Of a stretch of 64,000 bases of DNA, positions 18,839 through 27,290 are shown piece by piece; the first letter of the stretch is position 1, and each line of letters opens with the position of its first letter. The position numbers were made by a program, and so were the translations under genes. A model generated the notes under the pieces. The model made no database searches, was not told where the DNA came from, and was given only the letters and a program-made list of their open reading frames with translations. Source of the DNA: Providencia manganoxydans (GTDB lineage Bacteria > Pseudomonadota > Gammaproteobacteria > Enterobacterales > Enterobacteriaceae); NCBI RefSeq assembly GCF_016618195.1, contig NZ_CP067099.1, positions 3,596,001-3,660,000 on the forward strand, given 5' to 3'.

Positions 18839-19934
18839 AAAGTATCAGCTAAAACACGTGATTAACGCCTCTGGCCGCATGACCATTCTTGGCGTATCAA
18901 CCCCAACCCCCGAAGTGGTTGAACGTGTCACTTATGGCCTTAATCACTATTTTGAAATTAAAGATTTAGTGAATAAAACAGGCGATTACATCGCAAAATT
19001 ACTGGATGTTGACAGTGCCGTTGTCGTCTCTTGCGCCTCCGCCGGTATTGCACAAGCTGTTGCTGCGGTGATTGTGCGTGATGACGATGACTTGCTGTTA
19101 AATTTACACTCATCATCTAAAGTGGTCCCACGCGAAATTGTGCTACCAAAAGGTCACAACGTTAACTTCGGAGCCCCCGTCGATACCATGGTGACACTTG
19201 GCGGCGGTAAGGTGATTGAGGCAGGTTTTGCTAATGAATGTTCCTCAGCTCAACTTTCAGCGAAGATCACCCCACAAACCGCAGCTATTTTGTATATCAA
19301 GTCTCACCATACGGTACAGAAAAGTATGCTAAGCGTGAATGAAGCTGCCGCTGTTGCACGCCAACACAATGTCCCATTGATTGTTGACGCTGCCGCAGAA
19401 GAAGATCTGACTAGCTACTATCAATCAGGTGCTGATTTAGTGATTTACAGTGGTGCCAAAGCGATTGAAGGACCTACCAGCGGCCTCGTTGTGGGTAAAA
19501 AAACCTATGTTGAATGGGTAAAACGCCAAAGCCAAGGCATTGGCCGAGCCATGAAAGTCGGGAAAGAAGGCATTTTAGGATTAACACTGGCGATTGAACA
19601 ATACTTAACGGCAACCAAAGAAACAGGGGCTGAAATGGTGGAACGCATGAGTGGTTTTATTGAAGAACTCAATGCGATCCCTGCAATTTCAGCGCGTATT
19701 GTATGGGATGCCGCTGGCCGTGATATTGCCCGTGCTGAAATTAGCTTCGATGAAAAAATGATTGGTAAAACCACCTACCAAATCATGCATGAATTAAAAC
19801 AAGGGGATACCGCGATCTACTTCCGTGAATACAAAGCCAATGAAGGCAAAGTGGAAGCCGATATTCGCAGTGTTAGCAATCAACAACTTGACGTTATTGC
19901 AGAGCGTATCCGTTTGTTAGTAAAAGGAATGTAA
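18822..19934 (+). CDS. dgaE: DgaE-like PLP-dependent ammonia-lyase (D-glucosaminate-6-phosphate ammonia-lyase family)
   Basis: The 370-residue enzyme belongs to the SelA-like fold-type I PLP family. Typical features are an N-terminal INASGRMTILGVSTPTPEVV, a conserved VVVSCASAGIAQAVAAV region, the PLP aspartate in LIVDAAAEEDL (about 188) and the PLP lysine in LVIYSGAKAIEGPTSGLVVG (about 215). Salmonella DgaE converts D-glucosaminate-6-phosphate to 2-keto-3-deoxy-6-phosphogluconate and ammonia. Here the gene overlaps the amidohydrolase gene by 17 bases and the aldolase gene follows 1 base after its stop, a tight coupling that supports consecutive reactions. I start it at ATG 18822; earlier in-frame codons lie well inside the previous gene. 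Confidence 0.85.
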   Translation: MQSIYEKYQLKHVINASGRMTILGVSTPTPEVVERVTYGLNHYFEIKDLVNKTGDYIAKLLDVDSAVVVSCASAGIAQAVAAVIVRDDDDLLLNLHSSSKVVPREIVLPKGHNVNFGAPVDTMVTLGGGKVIEAGFANECSSAQLSAKITPQTAAILYIKSHHTVQKSMLSVNEAAAVARQHNVPLIVDAAAEEDLTSYYQSGADLVIYSGAKAIEGPTSGLVVGKKTYVEWVKRQSQGIGRAMKVGKEGILGLTLAIEQYLTATKETGAEMVERMSGFIEELNAIPAISARIVWDAAGRDIARAEISFDEKMIGKTTYQIMHELKQGDTAIYFREYKANEGKVEADIRSVSNQQLDVIAERIRLLVKGM

Positions 19935-19935
19935 G

Positions 19936-20676
19936 ATGAAATTGTCACCAAACTTTTATCAAAACCGTGTTTGCCTAAACGTACTTGCTGGCAGCCATCA
20001 AAATGCCAAAGATATCTATCAAGCGGCTGAAACTTATGTTGTTGTTGGGGTTTTATCAAAAAACTACCCTGATTTAGACAGTGCCATTGCGGACATGCGT
20101 ATCTATGCACAAGAGACAGACAATGCCTTGTCTGTTGGCTTAGGGGCTGGTGATCCAAACCAATCAACTATGGTTTCATTAATTTCTAAAGAAATCCAAC
20201 CGCAGCATGTTAACCAAGTATTTACTGGCGCACCGATTAGCCGTGCGTTACTTGGACAAGATGAAACGTTCGTCAATGCTTTAGTCTCCCCAAGTGGCAC
20301 TGTTGGTATGGTGAAAATCTCAACGGGCCCACTGAGTTCTCAATCCCCAGAGGGTATTGTACCTGTTGAAACTGCCATTATGATGTTAAAAGATATGGGC
20401 GCAAGTTCAATCAAGTTCTTCAATATGAAAGGATTAACTTACATTGAAGAATATAAAGCCGTTGCACAAGCCTGTGCTAAATATGATTTTTCTTTAGAGC
20501 CAACAGGCGGCATTGATTTAGAGAATTTCCCACAAATCTTGCAAATTGCCCTCGATGCTGGCGTGAAAAAGATCATTCCACACATTTACAGTTCAATCAT
20601 TGATAAAGAAAGCGGCGACACCCGCCCAGACGATGTGCGTAAGTTACTAGAAATGGTTAAACAAGCCGTTAAGTAA
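19936..20676 (+). CDS. dgaF: DgaF-like 2-dehydro-3-deoxy-phosphogluconate aldolase
   Basis: The 246-residue protein belongs to the KDGP aldolase family known as DgaF (EF_0839/AHA_3917 type), a TIM-barrel enzyme. Conserved pieces include VCLNVLAGS near the start, SVGLGAGDPNQ, FTGAPISRALL, SPSGTVGMVKISTGPLSS, a SIKFFNMKGL strand with a likely Schiff-base Lys, and LEPTGGIDLENF. It should split KDGP to pyruvate and glyceraldehyde-3-phosphate, feeding glycolysis. It is the last gene of the operon; only weak A/T-rich inverted sequence and then an ERIC-like element follow. Confidence 0.88.
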   Translation: MKLSPNFYQNRVCLNVLAGSHQNAKDIYQAAETYVVVGVLSKNYPDLDSAIADMRIYAQETDNALSVGLGAGDPNQSTMVSLISKEIQPQHVNQVFTGAPISRALLGQDETFVNALVSPSGTVGMVKISTGPLSSQSPEGIVPVETAIMMLKDMGASSIKFFNMKGLTYIEEYKAVAQACAKYDFSLEPTGGIDLENFPQILQIALDAGVKKIIPHIYSSIIDKESGDTRPDDVRKLLEMVKQAVK

Positions 20677-20739
20677 CCTTAAAAAGCCGTAAGAAGTAAG
20701 AAATTATTCTTTTTTAACCCATAAAAAATAACTGAGAAT

Positions 20740-20862
20740 TTTTTCTAAATAATTCGAGTTGTGGCAAGGCGGCAAAACGAAGACATCCCTAGGAGCATAC
20801 AAAAGTATGTGACTAGGGTGGCTGAGTGAAGCCAACACAGCCACAGCTTGAAGTATGACGAA
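20740..20862 (+). repeat. ERIC-like element abutting the rnpB 3' end
   Basis: This copy has an interior close to the classical ERIC core (CCCTAGGAGCATACAAAAGT, then GTGACTAGGGTGGCTGAGTG) and ends in CTTGAAGTATGACG. Its outer end reads directly into the RNase P RNA 3' sequence, and it also follows the operon ending at 20676. Confidence 0.88.
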
Positions 20863-20863
20863 A

Positions 20864-21241
<378 letters not shown>

Positions 21242-21247
21242 AAGCGG

Positions 21248-21276
21248 ATTATAGGCACTTTAGCGACCTATGTATA
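21248..21276 (-). promoter_or_regulatory. rnpB promoter
   Basis: A perfect TATAAT (21248-21253, minus strand) lies 7 bases before the RNA 5' end, with TATACA 17 bases further upstream as a weak -35. It is only about 14 bases past the rsmI stop codon. Confidence 0.65.
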
Positions 21277-21289
21277 GGGGTTTATCTTG

Positions 21290-22165
21290 CTATTCCCCTG
21301 CGTTTGCTTGATCAAGCATCAATTTATAAAGGCGATTCTTCTTCAAACCATAAATTTCAGCCGTGATTGCTGCCGCTTTTTTAGGAGGCAACTCTTGCTG
21401 CAATAAATTTAATGTGCGGATCACATCAGGTGAAATGTCGTCTTCTTCTATATTCGCTTTATAGCCTTCAACAATCAGAACCATTTCCCCGCGATGGCGG
21501 TTTTCATCTTCTTTAACCCATGCTAGCAACTCACCAACAGGCTTGCCCTCTATCGATTCCCACGTTTTGGTAATTTCTCGAGCCAATACAACGTGACGTT
21601 CAGCTCCCCACACTTCAACCATGTCTGCTAAACTATCGAGTAAACGATGCGTTGATTCATAAAAAATTAATGTACGCGTTTCATGTTCAAGCGACTTAAG
21701 AACATCTTTACGGCCTTTACTTTTTGCGGGCAAAAAACCTTCATAGCAGAAGCGATCAGAAGGTAAACCTGCTGCACTAAGCGCCGTAATTGCAGCACAA
21801 GCGCCGGGTAACGGGACAACACGAATACCCGCTTCACGGCAACGAGTGACCAAATGATAGCCGGGATCATTAATTAAAGGTGTACCTGCATCGGAAACTA
21901 ATGCGATACTATCGCCCTGTTGAAGTCTGTTAATTAATTGATCTGCCTTCTGCTGTTCATTATGATCATGCAAGGCGAACATACGTGCATTGATGGCAAA
22001 GTTTTGTAATAACATGCCTGAATGCCGCGTATCTTCGGCAGCGACAAGGTCAACATGTTTAAGAACATCCAGCGCACGTTGCGTGATATCGCCCATATTA
22101 CCGATAGGGGTAGGCACAATATACAGCGTGGATGCCATAACCACTGCTTGATTAGGTTGATTCAT
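21290..22165 (-). CDS. rsmI: 16S rRNA (cytidine1402-2'-O)-methyltransferase
   Basis: RsmI methylates the 2'-OH of C1402 in the 30S decoding centre, using S-adenosylmethionine. The 291-residue protein shows the tetrapyrrole-methylase-like fold with [18 protein letters not shown] (about 14-31), [61 protein letters not shown] and [12 protein letters not shown], all nearly the same as E. coli RsmI. The first ten residues differ, so an internal start at the second Met (MASTLYIV, 22135) is possible. It is transcribed divergently from lpoA across 60 bases, the same arrangement as in E. coli. Confidence 0.95.
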   Translation of the reverse strand: MNQPNQAVVMASTLYIVPTPIGNMGDITQRALDVLKHVDLVAAEDTRHSGMLLQNFAINARMFALHDHNEQQKADQLINRLQQGDSIALVSDAGTPLINDPGYHLVTRCREAGIRVVPLPGACAAITALSAAGLPSDRFCYEGFLPAKSKGRKDVLKSLEHETRTLIFYESTHRLLDSLADMVEVWGAERHVVLAREITKTWESIEGKPVGELLAWVKEDENRHRGEMVLIVEGYKANIEEDDISPDVIRTLNLLQQELPPKKAAAITAEIYGLKKNRLYKLMLDQANAGE

Positions 22166-22225
22166 TGTTTCATCCGAATAGCCGGTTTAAAATTAAGCAA
22201 CTGAAAATACACCACTGGATACAGT

Positions 22226-23974
22226 ATGCGTCCTTCAATTTTTTTGCATGTAAAAAAAGGGTTAGTCTGCACAGCAATGCTATCTACTTTAGTACTGTCA
22301 GGCTGCCAACTCACAGGGGATAATAAAGCACCAATCACCCCAACGACACCTGAACAAATTAGCTCTGAAGTGAGTCGTTATCAGTCTATCATTGATTCTG
22401 CACAGGGTAAGCCATCCATTGATGTCCTACGCGCTTATATTAGCCAAGAAACATTGCTAACCGAGCCAACAGCTCACCAAGCCAATATTGATGGCACATG
22501 GCAAATGTTAACACAAATGACCCCTGAGCAGGTTGATGGGATTGGTTCAGATGAAACAACATTAGCCGGTTGGGTCGATTTACTTGATATTTATCTTAAT
22601 AATCGTGATGATGCTGCGGCGCTCAAAGCAGGTGTCGATGATTGGAAAGTTCGCTATGCGGGACACCCTGCGGCACAGACTCCCCCTAATCAGCTAATGC
22701 AATCTACACAGCCTCCTGTTGGGAAAACCCCTAGAATTGCCCTTTTTCTGCCAATGAGCGGTCAAGGTAAAGTATTTGGTGAAGCCATCATGCAAGGTTT
22801 CATGGATGCCCAAAAAGGCTTACCTCAAGCTCCTGCAACCAGAGCTGCATCTACTTCTACTGCTGAACCCGCCAATAATAACGATGTATTAGATCAGATT
22901 TATGCGGAAGTCGCTGCCGTAACAGGTAATAGCAGCACAACCAATGATAATGAGATCGTTGATTCTTCATTAAGCATTGCAGCAACACCAACTAATAATG
23001 AAAGCGTCAAAGTCTTTGATACTAATGGTAAACAGCTTGCTCAGTTGCTACAACAAGCACAGACTGAAGGCTTTAATTTAGTGGTAGGTCCATTGCTAAA
23101 ACCTGAAGTTCAAGCCATTACGCAATCAGGCTCACCACTGAGTGTATTAGCATTAAATGAATTAGATGCTGATAAACTGCAACCTCGTCCAAACTTATGT
23201 TATTTTTCGTTATCCCCTGAAGACGAAGCCAAAAATGCAGCAAGTCATATGATGGCTGATGGCAAAAGGGTCCCACTAATTTTAGTGCCATCCAATGACT
23301 TTGGTCAGCGTATAGCGAAAGCTTTTACCCAAGAGTGGCAATCTAAAGGTGGCTCAACAGTATTGATGCAATCTTTTGGCTCTACCGCTTCATTAAAAGA
23401 ATCCATAAACCGTGGAGCAGGTATTCGCATGACAGGTACGCCTGTTATCGTTAATAGCCAACCAAAAGCACAATCGATTGATGGTCAAGATTACCCTGCC
23501 ATTTCTCAACCTGAACCTCAAATTGCTTCATCAGGTTCTATCGATGCAGTGTATATCGTCGCAACACGTGATGAGCTCACTTTGATCAAACCTATGATCG
23601 AAATGGCGATTAGTAGCCGTCAACGCCCTGATATTTATGCAAGCTCTCGTAGCAATCAAGCTGGAAATGGTGCTGATTATCGTTTTGAAATGGATGGCGT
23701 CAAATTCAGTGATATCCCTCTGCTAGCGGGAGCAAATAATAATTTGCGTAAACAAGCACAGCAGAAATTAGGGAATGATTATTCGTTGTTACGTCTCTAT
23801 TCTTTGGGAATAGATGCTTGGTCACTCGCAAATAACTACGATCAACTGCAACATAACACTCAATTCCGCCTTCAAGGCGCTTCTGGTGCCTTAACCGTCG
23901 ATAATAATTGTGTTGTGTATCGTGATCTTCCTTGGTTGCAATTCAGTCAAGGTCAAATCAAATTGGCAAAATAA
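22226..23974 (+). CDS. lpoA: outer-membrane lipoprotein activator of PBP1A, LpoA, with shortened N-terminal domain
   Basis: LpoA is an outer-membrane lipoprotein that reaches through the periplasm to stimulate PBP1A transpeptidation. A lipoprotein signal ends in VLSGC (Cys27). The C-terminal periplasmic-binding-protein-like domain (about 165-582) aligns well with E. coli: IALFLPMSGQGKVFGEAIMQGF, LVVGPLLKPEV, CYFSLSPEDEA and YSLGIDAWSLANNYDQL. The N-terminal TPR-like domain is much shorter: only about 33 residues lie between the lipid Cys and QGKPSIDVLRAYISQE, against roughly 120 in E. coli, so the first TPR-like helices seem to be missing. Total length is 582 against about 678 residues. A Ser/Thr/Pro-rich segment follows near 205-250. 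Confidence 0.93.
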   Translation: MRPSIFLHVKKGLVCTAMLSTLVLSGCQLTGDNKAPITPTTPEQISSEVSRYQSIIDSAQGKPSIDVLRAYISQETLLTEPTAHQANIDGTWQMLTQMTPEQVDGIGSDETTLAGWVDLLDIYLNNRDDAAALKAGVDDWKVRYAGHPAAQTPPNQLMQSTQPPVGKTPRIALFLPMSGQGKVFGEAIMQGFMDAQKGLPQAPATRAASTSTAEPANNNDVLDQIYAEVAAVTGNSSTTNDNEIVDSSLSIAATPTNNESVKVFDTNGKQLAQLLQQAQTEGFNLVVGPLLKPEVQAITQSGSPLSVLALNELDADKLQPRPNLCYFSLSPEDEAKNAASHMMADGKRVPLILVPSNDFGQRIAKAFTQEWQSKGGSTVLMQSFGSTASLKESINRGAGIRMTGTPVIVNSQPKAQSIDGQDYPAISQPEPQIASSGSIDAVYIVATRDELTLIKPMIEMAISSRQRPDIYASSRSNQAGNGADYRFEMDGVKFSDIPLLAGANNNLRKQAQQKLGNDYSLLRLYSLGIDAWSLANNYDQLQHNTQFRLQGASGALTVDNNCVVYRDLPWLQFSQGQIKLAK

Positions 23975-24022
23975 GCTTGCCTAGCAATTAGGATGATTGC
24001 TAACTTTTCAGACAAGGACGTC

Positions 24023-24406
24023 ATGAAACCACTTAAAAAAACATTACAATGGTTAACTGGTCGATACTATGAAAATCAAGTATTGGCCTTCCTGCAACAA
24101 CAGGGGTTAACATTTGTTGAACGAAACACCAGAAATCGGCATGGTGAAATTGACCTTATTATGCGAGATAAGTCTGGTTGGGTATTTGTAGAAGTCCGTT
24201 TTCGTCAAAACAAGCAATATGGAGGCGCAGTAATGTCAGTTGATGCGCACAAACGCAAAAAACTGCTCGCAACTGCGAAATATTGGCTTGCTGAAAGACA
24301 AGAAAGCTTCGAAACTACCGCATGTCGTTTTGATATCTGTGCGATTACTGATAGTCAGTTTGAATGGATACAGAATGCCTTTAACGATAGTGAACATGTT
24401 GGTTAA
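24023..24406 (+). CDS. yraN: UPF0102 family protein YraN
   Basis: The 127-residue protein has the restriction-endonuclease-like fold of the UPF0102 family, with motif residues E-D-ExK-like in [11 protein letters not shown] (about 40-50) and [10 protein letters not shown] (about 53-62). A nuclease or Holliday-junction-related role has been suggested but not proven. I use ATG 24023 because AAGGA precedes it at good spacing; an upstream in-frame ATG at 23993 would add ten residues unlike the family. It follows lpoA and precedes diaA as in E. coli. Confidence 0.9.
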   Translation: MKPLKKTLQWLTGRYYENQVLAFLQQQGLTFVERNTRNRHGEIDLIMRDKSGWVFVEVRFRQNKQYGGAVMSVDAHKRKKLLATAKYWLAERQESFETTACRFDICAITDSQFEWIQNAFNDSEHVG

Positions 24407-24426
24407 TTTCACAGGAAAATAAGCAA

Positions 24427-25017
24427 GTGCTGGATAGAATTAAAGTCTGTTTTACTGAAAGTATTCAAACTCAGATAGCGGCGGCAGAAGCACTGCCAGA
24501 TGCTATATCACGTGCAGCAATGATGATGGTTCAATCACTGCTTAACGGTAACAAAATTTTGTGCTGCGGCAATGGAGCATCAGCGGCAACAGCACAACGC
24601 TTTGCGACGAGTATGATCCATCGGTTTGAAACTGAGCGCCCAAGCCTTCCTGCGCTTGCATTAAACACAGACAATGCCGTTTTAACCGCGATTTCTGGTA
24701 GCAAACAGCCAACAGAAATATACGCTAAACAGGTTAGAGCTCTCGGTCAGCATGGTGATGTTTTAATGGCGATCTCAACTCATGGTAATAGCAGTGACAT
24801 TATCAAAGCCGTTGAAGCAGCAGTAACGCGTGATATGACAATTGTTGCACTGACAGGTTACGATGGCGGTGAACTTGCAGGTCTATTAGGACCTCAAGAT
24901 GTTGAAATTCGCATCCCATCGCAACGCAGTGTCAGGATCCAAGAGGTCCACCTTCTTACAGTGAATTGTTTGTGTGATCTTATAGATAATACACTTTTCC
25001 CCCATCAGGATGATTAA
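24427..25017 (+). CDS. diaA: DnaA initiator-associating protein DiaA
   Basis: The 196-residue SIS-domain protein binds DnaA domain I as a tetramer and promotes ordered DnaA assembly at oriC, helping timely initiation. Recognisable segments are [24 protein letters not shown] (about 41-64), [37 protein letters not shown] (about 90-126) and the C-terminal [23 protein letters not shown]. It starts with GTG at 24427 after GGAAAAT, and the length equals E. coli DiaA (196). Confidence 0.95.
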   Translation: MLDRIKVCFTESIQTQIAAAEALPDAISRAAMMMVQSLLNGNKILCCGNGASAATAQRFATSMIHRFETERPSLPALALNTDNAVLTAISGSKQPTEIYAKQVRALGQHGDVLMAISTHGNSSDIIKAVEAAVTRDMTIVALTGYDGGELAGLLGPQDVEIRIPSQRSVRIQEVHLLTVNCLCDLIDNTLFPHQDD

Positions 25018-25026
25018 GGAGCAAAA

Positions 25027-25602
25027 ATGCGATTACTCCCAATAGTAGCCATACTCATGAGTATGACAATGCTACAAGGCTGTATCGGTGCTGCCGTAGT
25101 GGGTTCAGCTGCCGTTGCCACCAAAAGCGCCACAGATCCACGTACCGTTGGTCAACAGGTTGATGATGGCACACTAGAAGCTCGTGTTAGCGGTCAATTG
25201 AATAAAGATAAAGAGATTACAGGTAAAGCACGGATTATTGCGACTGCCTATAAAGGCAATGTTCTACTGACGGGGCAAAGCCCTGATCTATCATGGGCTG
25301 AGCGCGCTAAACAAATCGCAGCCAATGTTGAGGGAACCAGTGCCGTCTACAACGAAGTGCGTCAAGGTGAGCCCGTTGATTTAGGCACAGCATCAAAAGA
25401 TACATGGATAACCACTAAGGTTAAATCTAAAATCCTGACCAGTGACGCTGTGAAATCATCGAGTGTCAAAGTCATTACTGAAAATGGTGAAGTTTTCCTG
25501 TTAGGTGTTCTAACCAAACAGGAAGGTGATGCAGCGGCAAAAATTGCCAGTGAAACAGATGGTGTTCGTCGAGTAACGACTGCATTCACTTATCTTAATT
25601 AA
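25027..25602 (+). CDS. dolP: dual-BON outer-membrane lipoprotein DolP
   Basis: DolP (YraP) is an outer-membrane lipoprotein that binds anionic phospholipid and collects at the division site; it supports barrier function and BAM activity. The 191-residue precursor has a lipobox LQGC (Cys19), a glycine/alanine-rich linker, and two BON domains (about 47-115 and 125-190; VLLTGQSPDLSWAERAKQI and VFLLGVLTKQEGDAAAKIA). It begins 9 bases after diaA stops, behind AAGGAGC. E. coli dolP is under sigma-E; I could not find a convincing sigma-E promoter inside diaA here. Confidence 0.95.
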   Translation: MRLLPIVAILMSMTMLQGCIGAAVVGSAAVATKSATDPRTVGQQVDDGTLEARVSGQLNKDKEITGKARIIATAYKGNVLLTGQSPDLSWAERAKQIAANVEGTSAVYNEVRQGEPVDLGTASKDTWITTKVKSKILTSDAVKSSSVKVITENGEVFLLGVLTKQEGDAAAKIASETDGVRRVTTAFTYLN

Positions 25603-25630
25603 TCATAAACAATAATATATTGTTATAAAA

Positions 25631-25665
25631 TAAAAAGTCATGAGTAAAAATTCATGACTTTTTTA
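25631..25665. terminator. bidirectional terminator between dolP and mtgA
   Basis: AAAGTCATGA pairs with TCATGACTTT around a short A-rich loop. T runs follow on the plus strand (TTTTTTATT), and AAAAA upstream gives a T run on the minus strand. It serves both converging transcripts. Confidence 0.85.
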
Positions 25666-26388
25666 TTGTATCGAACCCACGCCATTATTTTTCAGATAAT
25701 TCCTACCACCAAGAAGGTACATTTGATTCAAGATCCACGCTTGCCTCTTTAATACATAAGAAGACGGTGATTTAACTTTAAACTTATGAGGATTTGGTAA
25801 AACAGCAGCTAATAAGGCAGCTTCTTCCATAGTTAGTTGATTTGCTGACTTTTTAAAAAATTGTTTTGATGCCTCTTCTACACCAAAAACACCGTCACCA
25901 AACTCCACAATATTCAAATAAACTGTCAATATCCGTGTTTTAGACCACAAAAGCTCCATAATAGGAGTCATGGCAGTTTCTAATCCTTTTCTTATCCAGC
26001 TTCGTCCATCCCATAACCATAAGTTTTTCACCGTCTGTTGAGAGATAGTAGACGCCCCTCTTATTGTGGTTTTTTTACTCATATTATGCTTATAAGCTTT
26101 CTCTATTGCTTCAAGATCAAAACCCCAATGATGAGGGAAATTTTGATCTTCTGCTGCGATTACAGCCAAATATAAGTAAGGAGAAATGTGATTTTCATCA
26201 ACCCACTCGGAACGAGAGACATAAGAAAAATTTAATGTTTTCCATGCGGACAACTGCCTTTCTACCATGACAGCCGAAAATGGCACTGGCAAGAATTTAA
26301 ACGCAATAACGGTTAAAAACCAAAAAGCGATTAATGAAAGCAAAATTCGCTTTAACCAGTGCCATAATCGAGAAATAGGTTTCATCAT
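25663..26388 (-). CDS. mtgA: monofunctional peptidoglycan glycosyltransferase
   Basis: MtgA polymerises lipid II into glycan strands at the inner-membrane surface and can localise to the septum. The 241-residue protein has one N-terminal transmembrane helix (about 14-33) and a GT51 domain with the catalytic Glu in [15 protein letters not shown] (about 82-96), the second motif [17 protein letters not shown] (about 114-130), and [23 protein letters not shown]. It lies 8 bases after elbB in the same direction, an operon order also seen in E. coli near arcB. Confidence 0.94.
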   Translation of the reverse strand: MMKPISRLWHWLKRILLSLIAFWFLTVIAFKFLPVPFSAVMVERQLSAWKTLNFSYVSRSEWVDENHISPYLYLAVIAAEDQNFPHHWGFDLEAIEKAYKHNMSKKTTIRGASTISQQTVKNLWLWDGRSWIRKGLETAMTPIMELLWSKTRILTVYLNIVEFGDGVFGVEEASKQFFKKSANQLTMEEAALLAAVLPNPHKFKVKSPSSYVLKRQAWILNQMYLLGGRNYLKNNGVGSIQ

Positions 26389-26396
26389 AGAGTGAA

Positions 26397-27047
26397 TTAC
26401 GCCATTTCTAATACTTTCTCAACGAGTTTATTAATCCCTATTTCAGCCTCTGAGATTGATTGCGCCAGCATATAAGCAGGTGTTGTTACGACTTTGTTAG
26501 TATGATCTACTACAATATTATCCACGCTACAGGTAATATGCTTACCGCCCATTTTTTCAATCTGAGCAATCGTTTCCGGATCATTACCAATCGTTAATTC
26601 AACTGAAGTGTTTAGTAACTTAGGTAACATCACCGGAGCAATACACATCAGACCTAGTGGCTTTTTTTGCTGATGCATTTGCCGCACTAAACTTAATAGT
26701 TCTTTATTAATTTCACACTCACTTCCACGTGTAGCGAAATCACATAAATTCTTTGCTGCACCAAAACCACCAGGAATTATAAGGGCATCTAGCTTATCAG
26801 CCTCTGCGGAAGACAAAGGCGCTATTTTTCCACGTGAAATACGAGCAGCCTCTTCCATTTGATTACGATTATCTGTTTTTGCCTCACCGGTAACATGATT
26901 AATAACAGTAGCTTGACTTTCGTTAGGTGCAAAAAAATGGACTTCAGCATTATTTTTACTCAAAGAAAGCATAGTTAATACTGATTCATGGATCTCGCTT
27001 CCATCAAAAACACCACATCCACTTAAAATAACCGCAATTGATTTCAT
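26397..27047 (-). CDS. elbB: glyoxalase-like DJ-1/PfpI family protein ElbB
   Basis: The 216-residue cytosolic protein belongs to the DJ-1/PfpI superfamily. It has the nucleophile-elbow region [13 protein letters not shown] (Cys about 135) and the flanking [16 protein letters not shown] (about 88-103). E. coli ElbB shows weak glyoxalase activity and was first noticed as affecting isoprenoid yield; its natural role is unsettled. I start at 27047 because GGAG lies nine bases before this ATG and the length then matches E. coli (217); longer in-frame versions reach back to 27104 with no similarity. The arcZ promoter lies just upstream on the other strand. Confidence 0.93.
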   Translation of the reverse strand: MKSIAVILSGCGVFDGSEIHESVLTMLSLSKNNAEVHFFAPNESQATVINHVTGEAKTDNRNQMEEAARISRGKIAPLSSAEADKLDALIIPGGFGAAKNLCDFATRGSECEINKELLSLVRQMHQQKKPLGLMCIAPVMLPKLLNTSVELTIGNDPETIAQIEKMGGKHITCSVDNIVVDHTNKVVTTPAYMLAQSISEAEIGINKLVEKVLEMA

Positions 27048-27129
27048 ATCTTGCTCCATTTGTAGTAAATTATCTCTGTACCGCAAAAAGGGAATAAACA
27101 TCAATCTTCATCACAGATTTTAATGAATC

Positions 27130-27159
27130 TTGTAACAAAATCGCTAATATTTGGTATCT
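27130..27159 (+). promoter_or_regulatory. probable arcZ promoter
   Basis: TTGTAA (27130-27135) and GTATCT (27154-27159) with an 18-base spacer place transcription start near 27166, giving an RNA of about 120 nt, the length of E. coli ArcZ. In E. coli this promoter is repressed by ArcA-P; TTGTAACA at the -35 resembles part of an ArcA box. Confidence 0.5.
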
Positions 27160-27165
27160 TGGTGT

Positions 27166-27290
27166 TATTCTCTAAAGCAGTAAACAGATTCCAAAGATCT
27201 GCCCAGAAAGAAAACCATAGGTAGATCAACGTTTTCCCTGGTGTTGGCGCAGTATTCGCGCACCCCAACTTCGGTTGGGGTTATTTTTTT
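27166..27290 (+). ncRNA. arcZ: ArcZ small regulatory RNA
   Basis: The segment CCCTGGTGTTGGCGCAGTAT followed by TCGCGCACCCC is identical to the conserved seed and 3' part of E. coli ArcZ, and it ends in the hairpin CCCCAACTTCGGTTGGGG plus a T run, a typical Hfq-binding terminator. ArcZ is processed to a short 3' form that activates rpoS and represses motility and other mRNAs. As in E. coli it lies between elbB and arcB, opposite arcB; the arcB stop codon (27281-27283) lies within the T tract. The 5' end is estimated. Confidence 0.92.
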
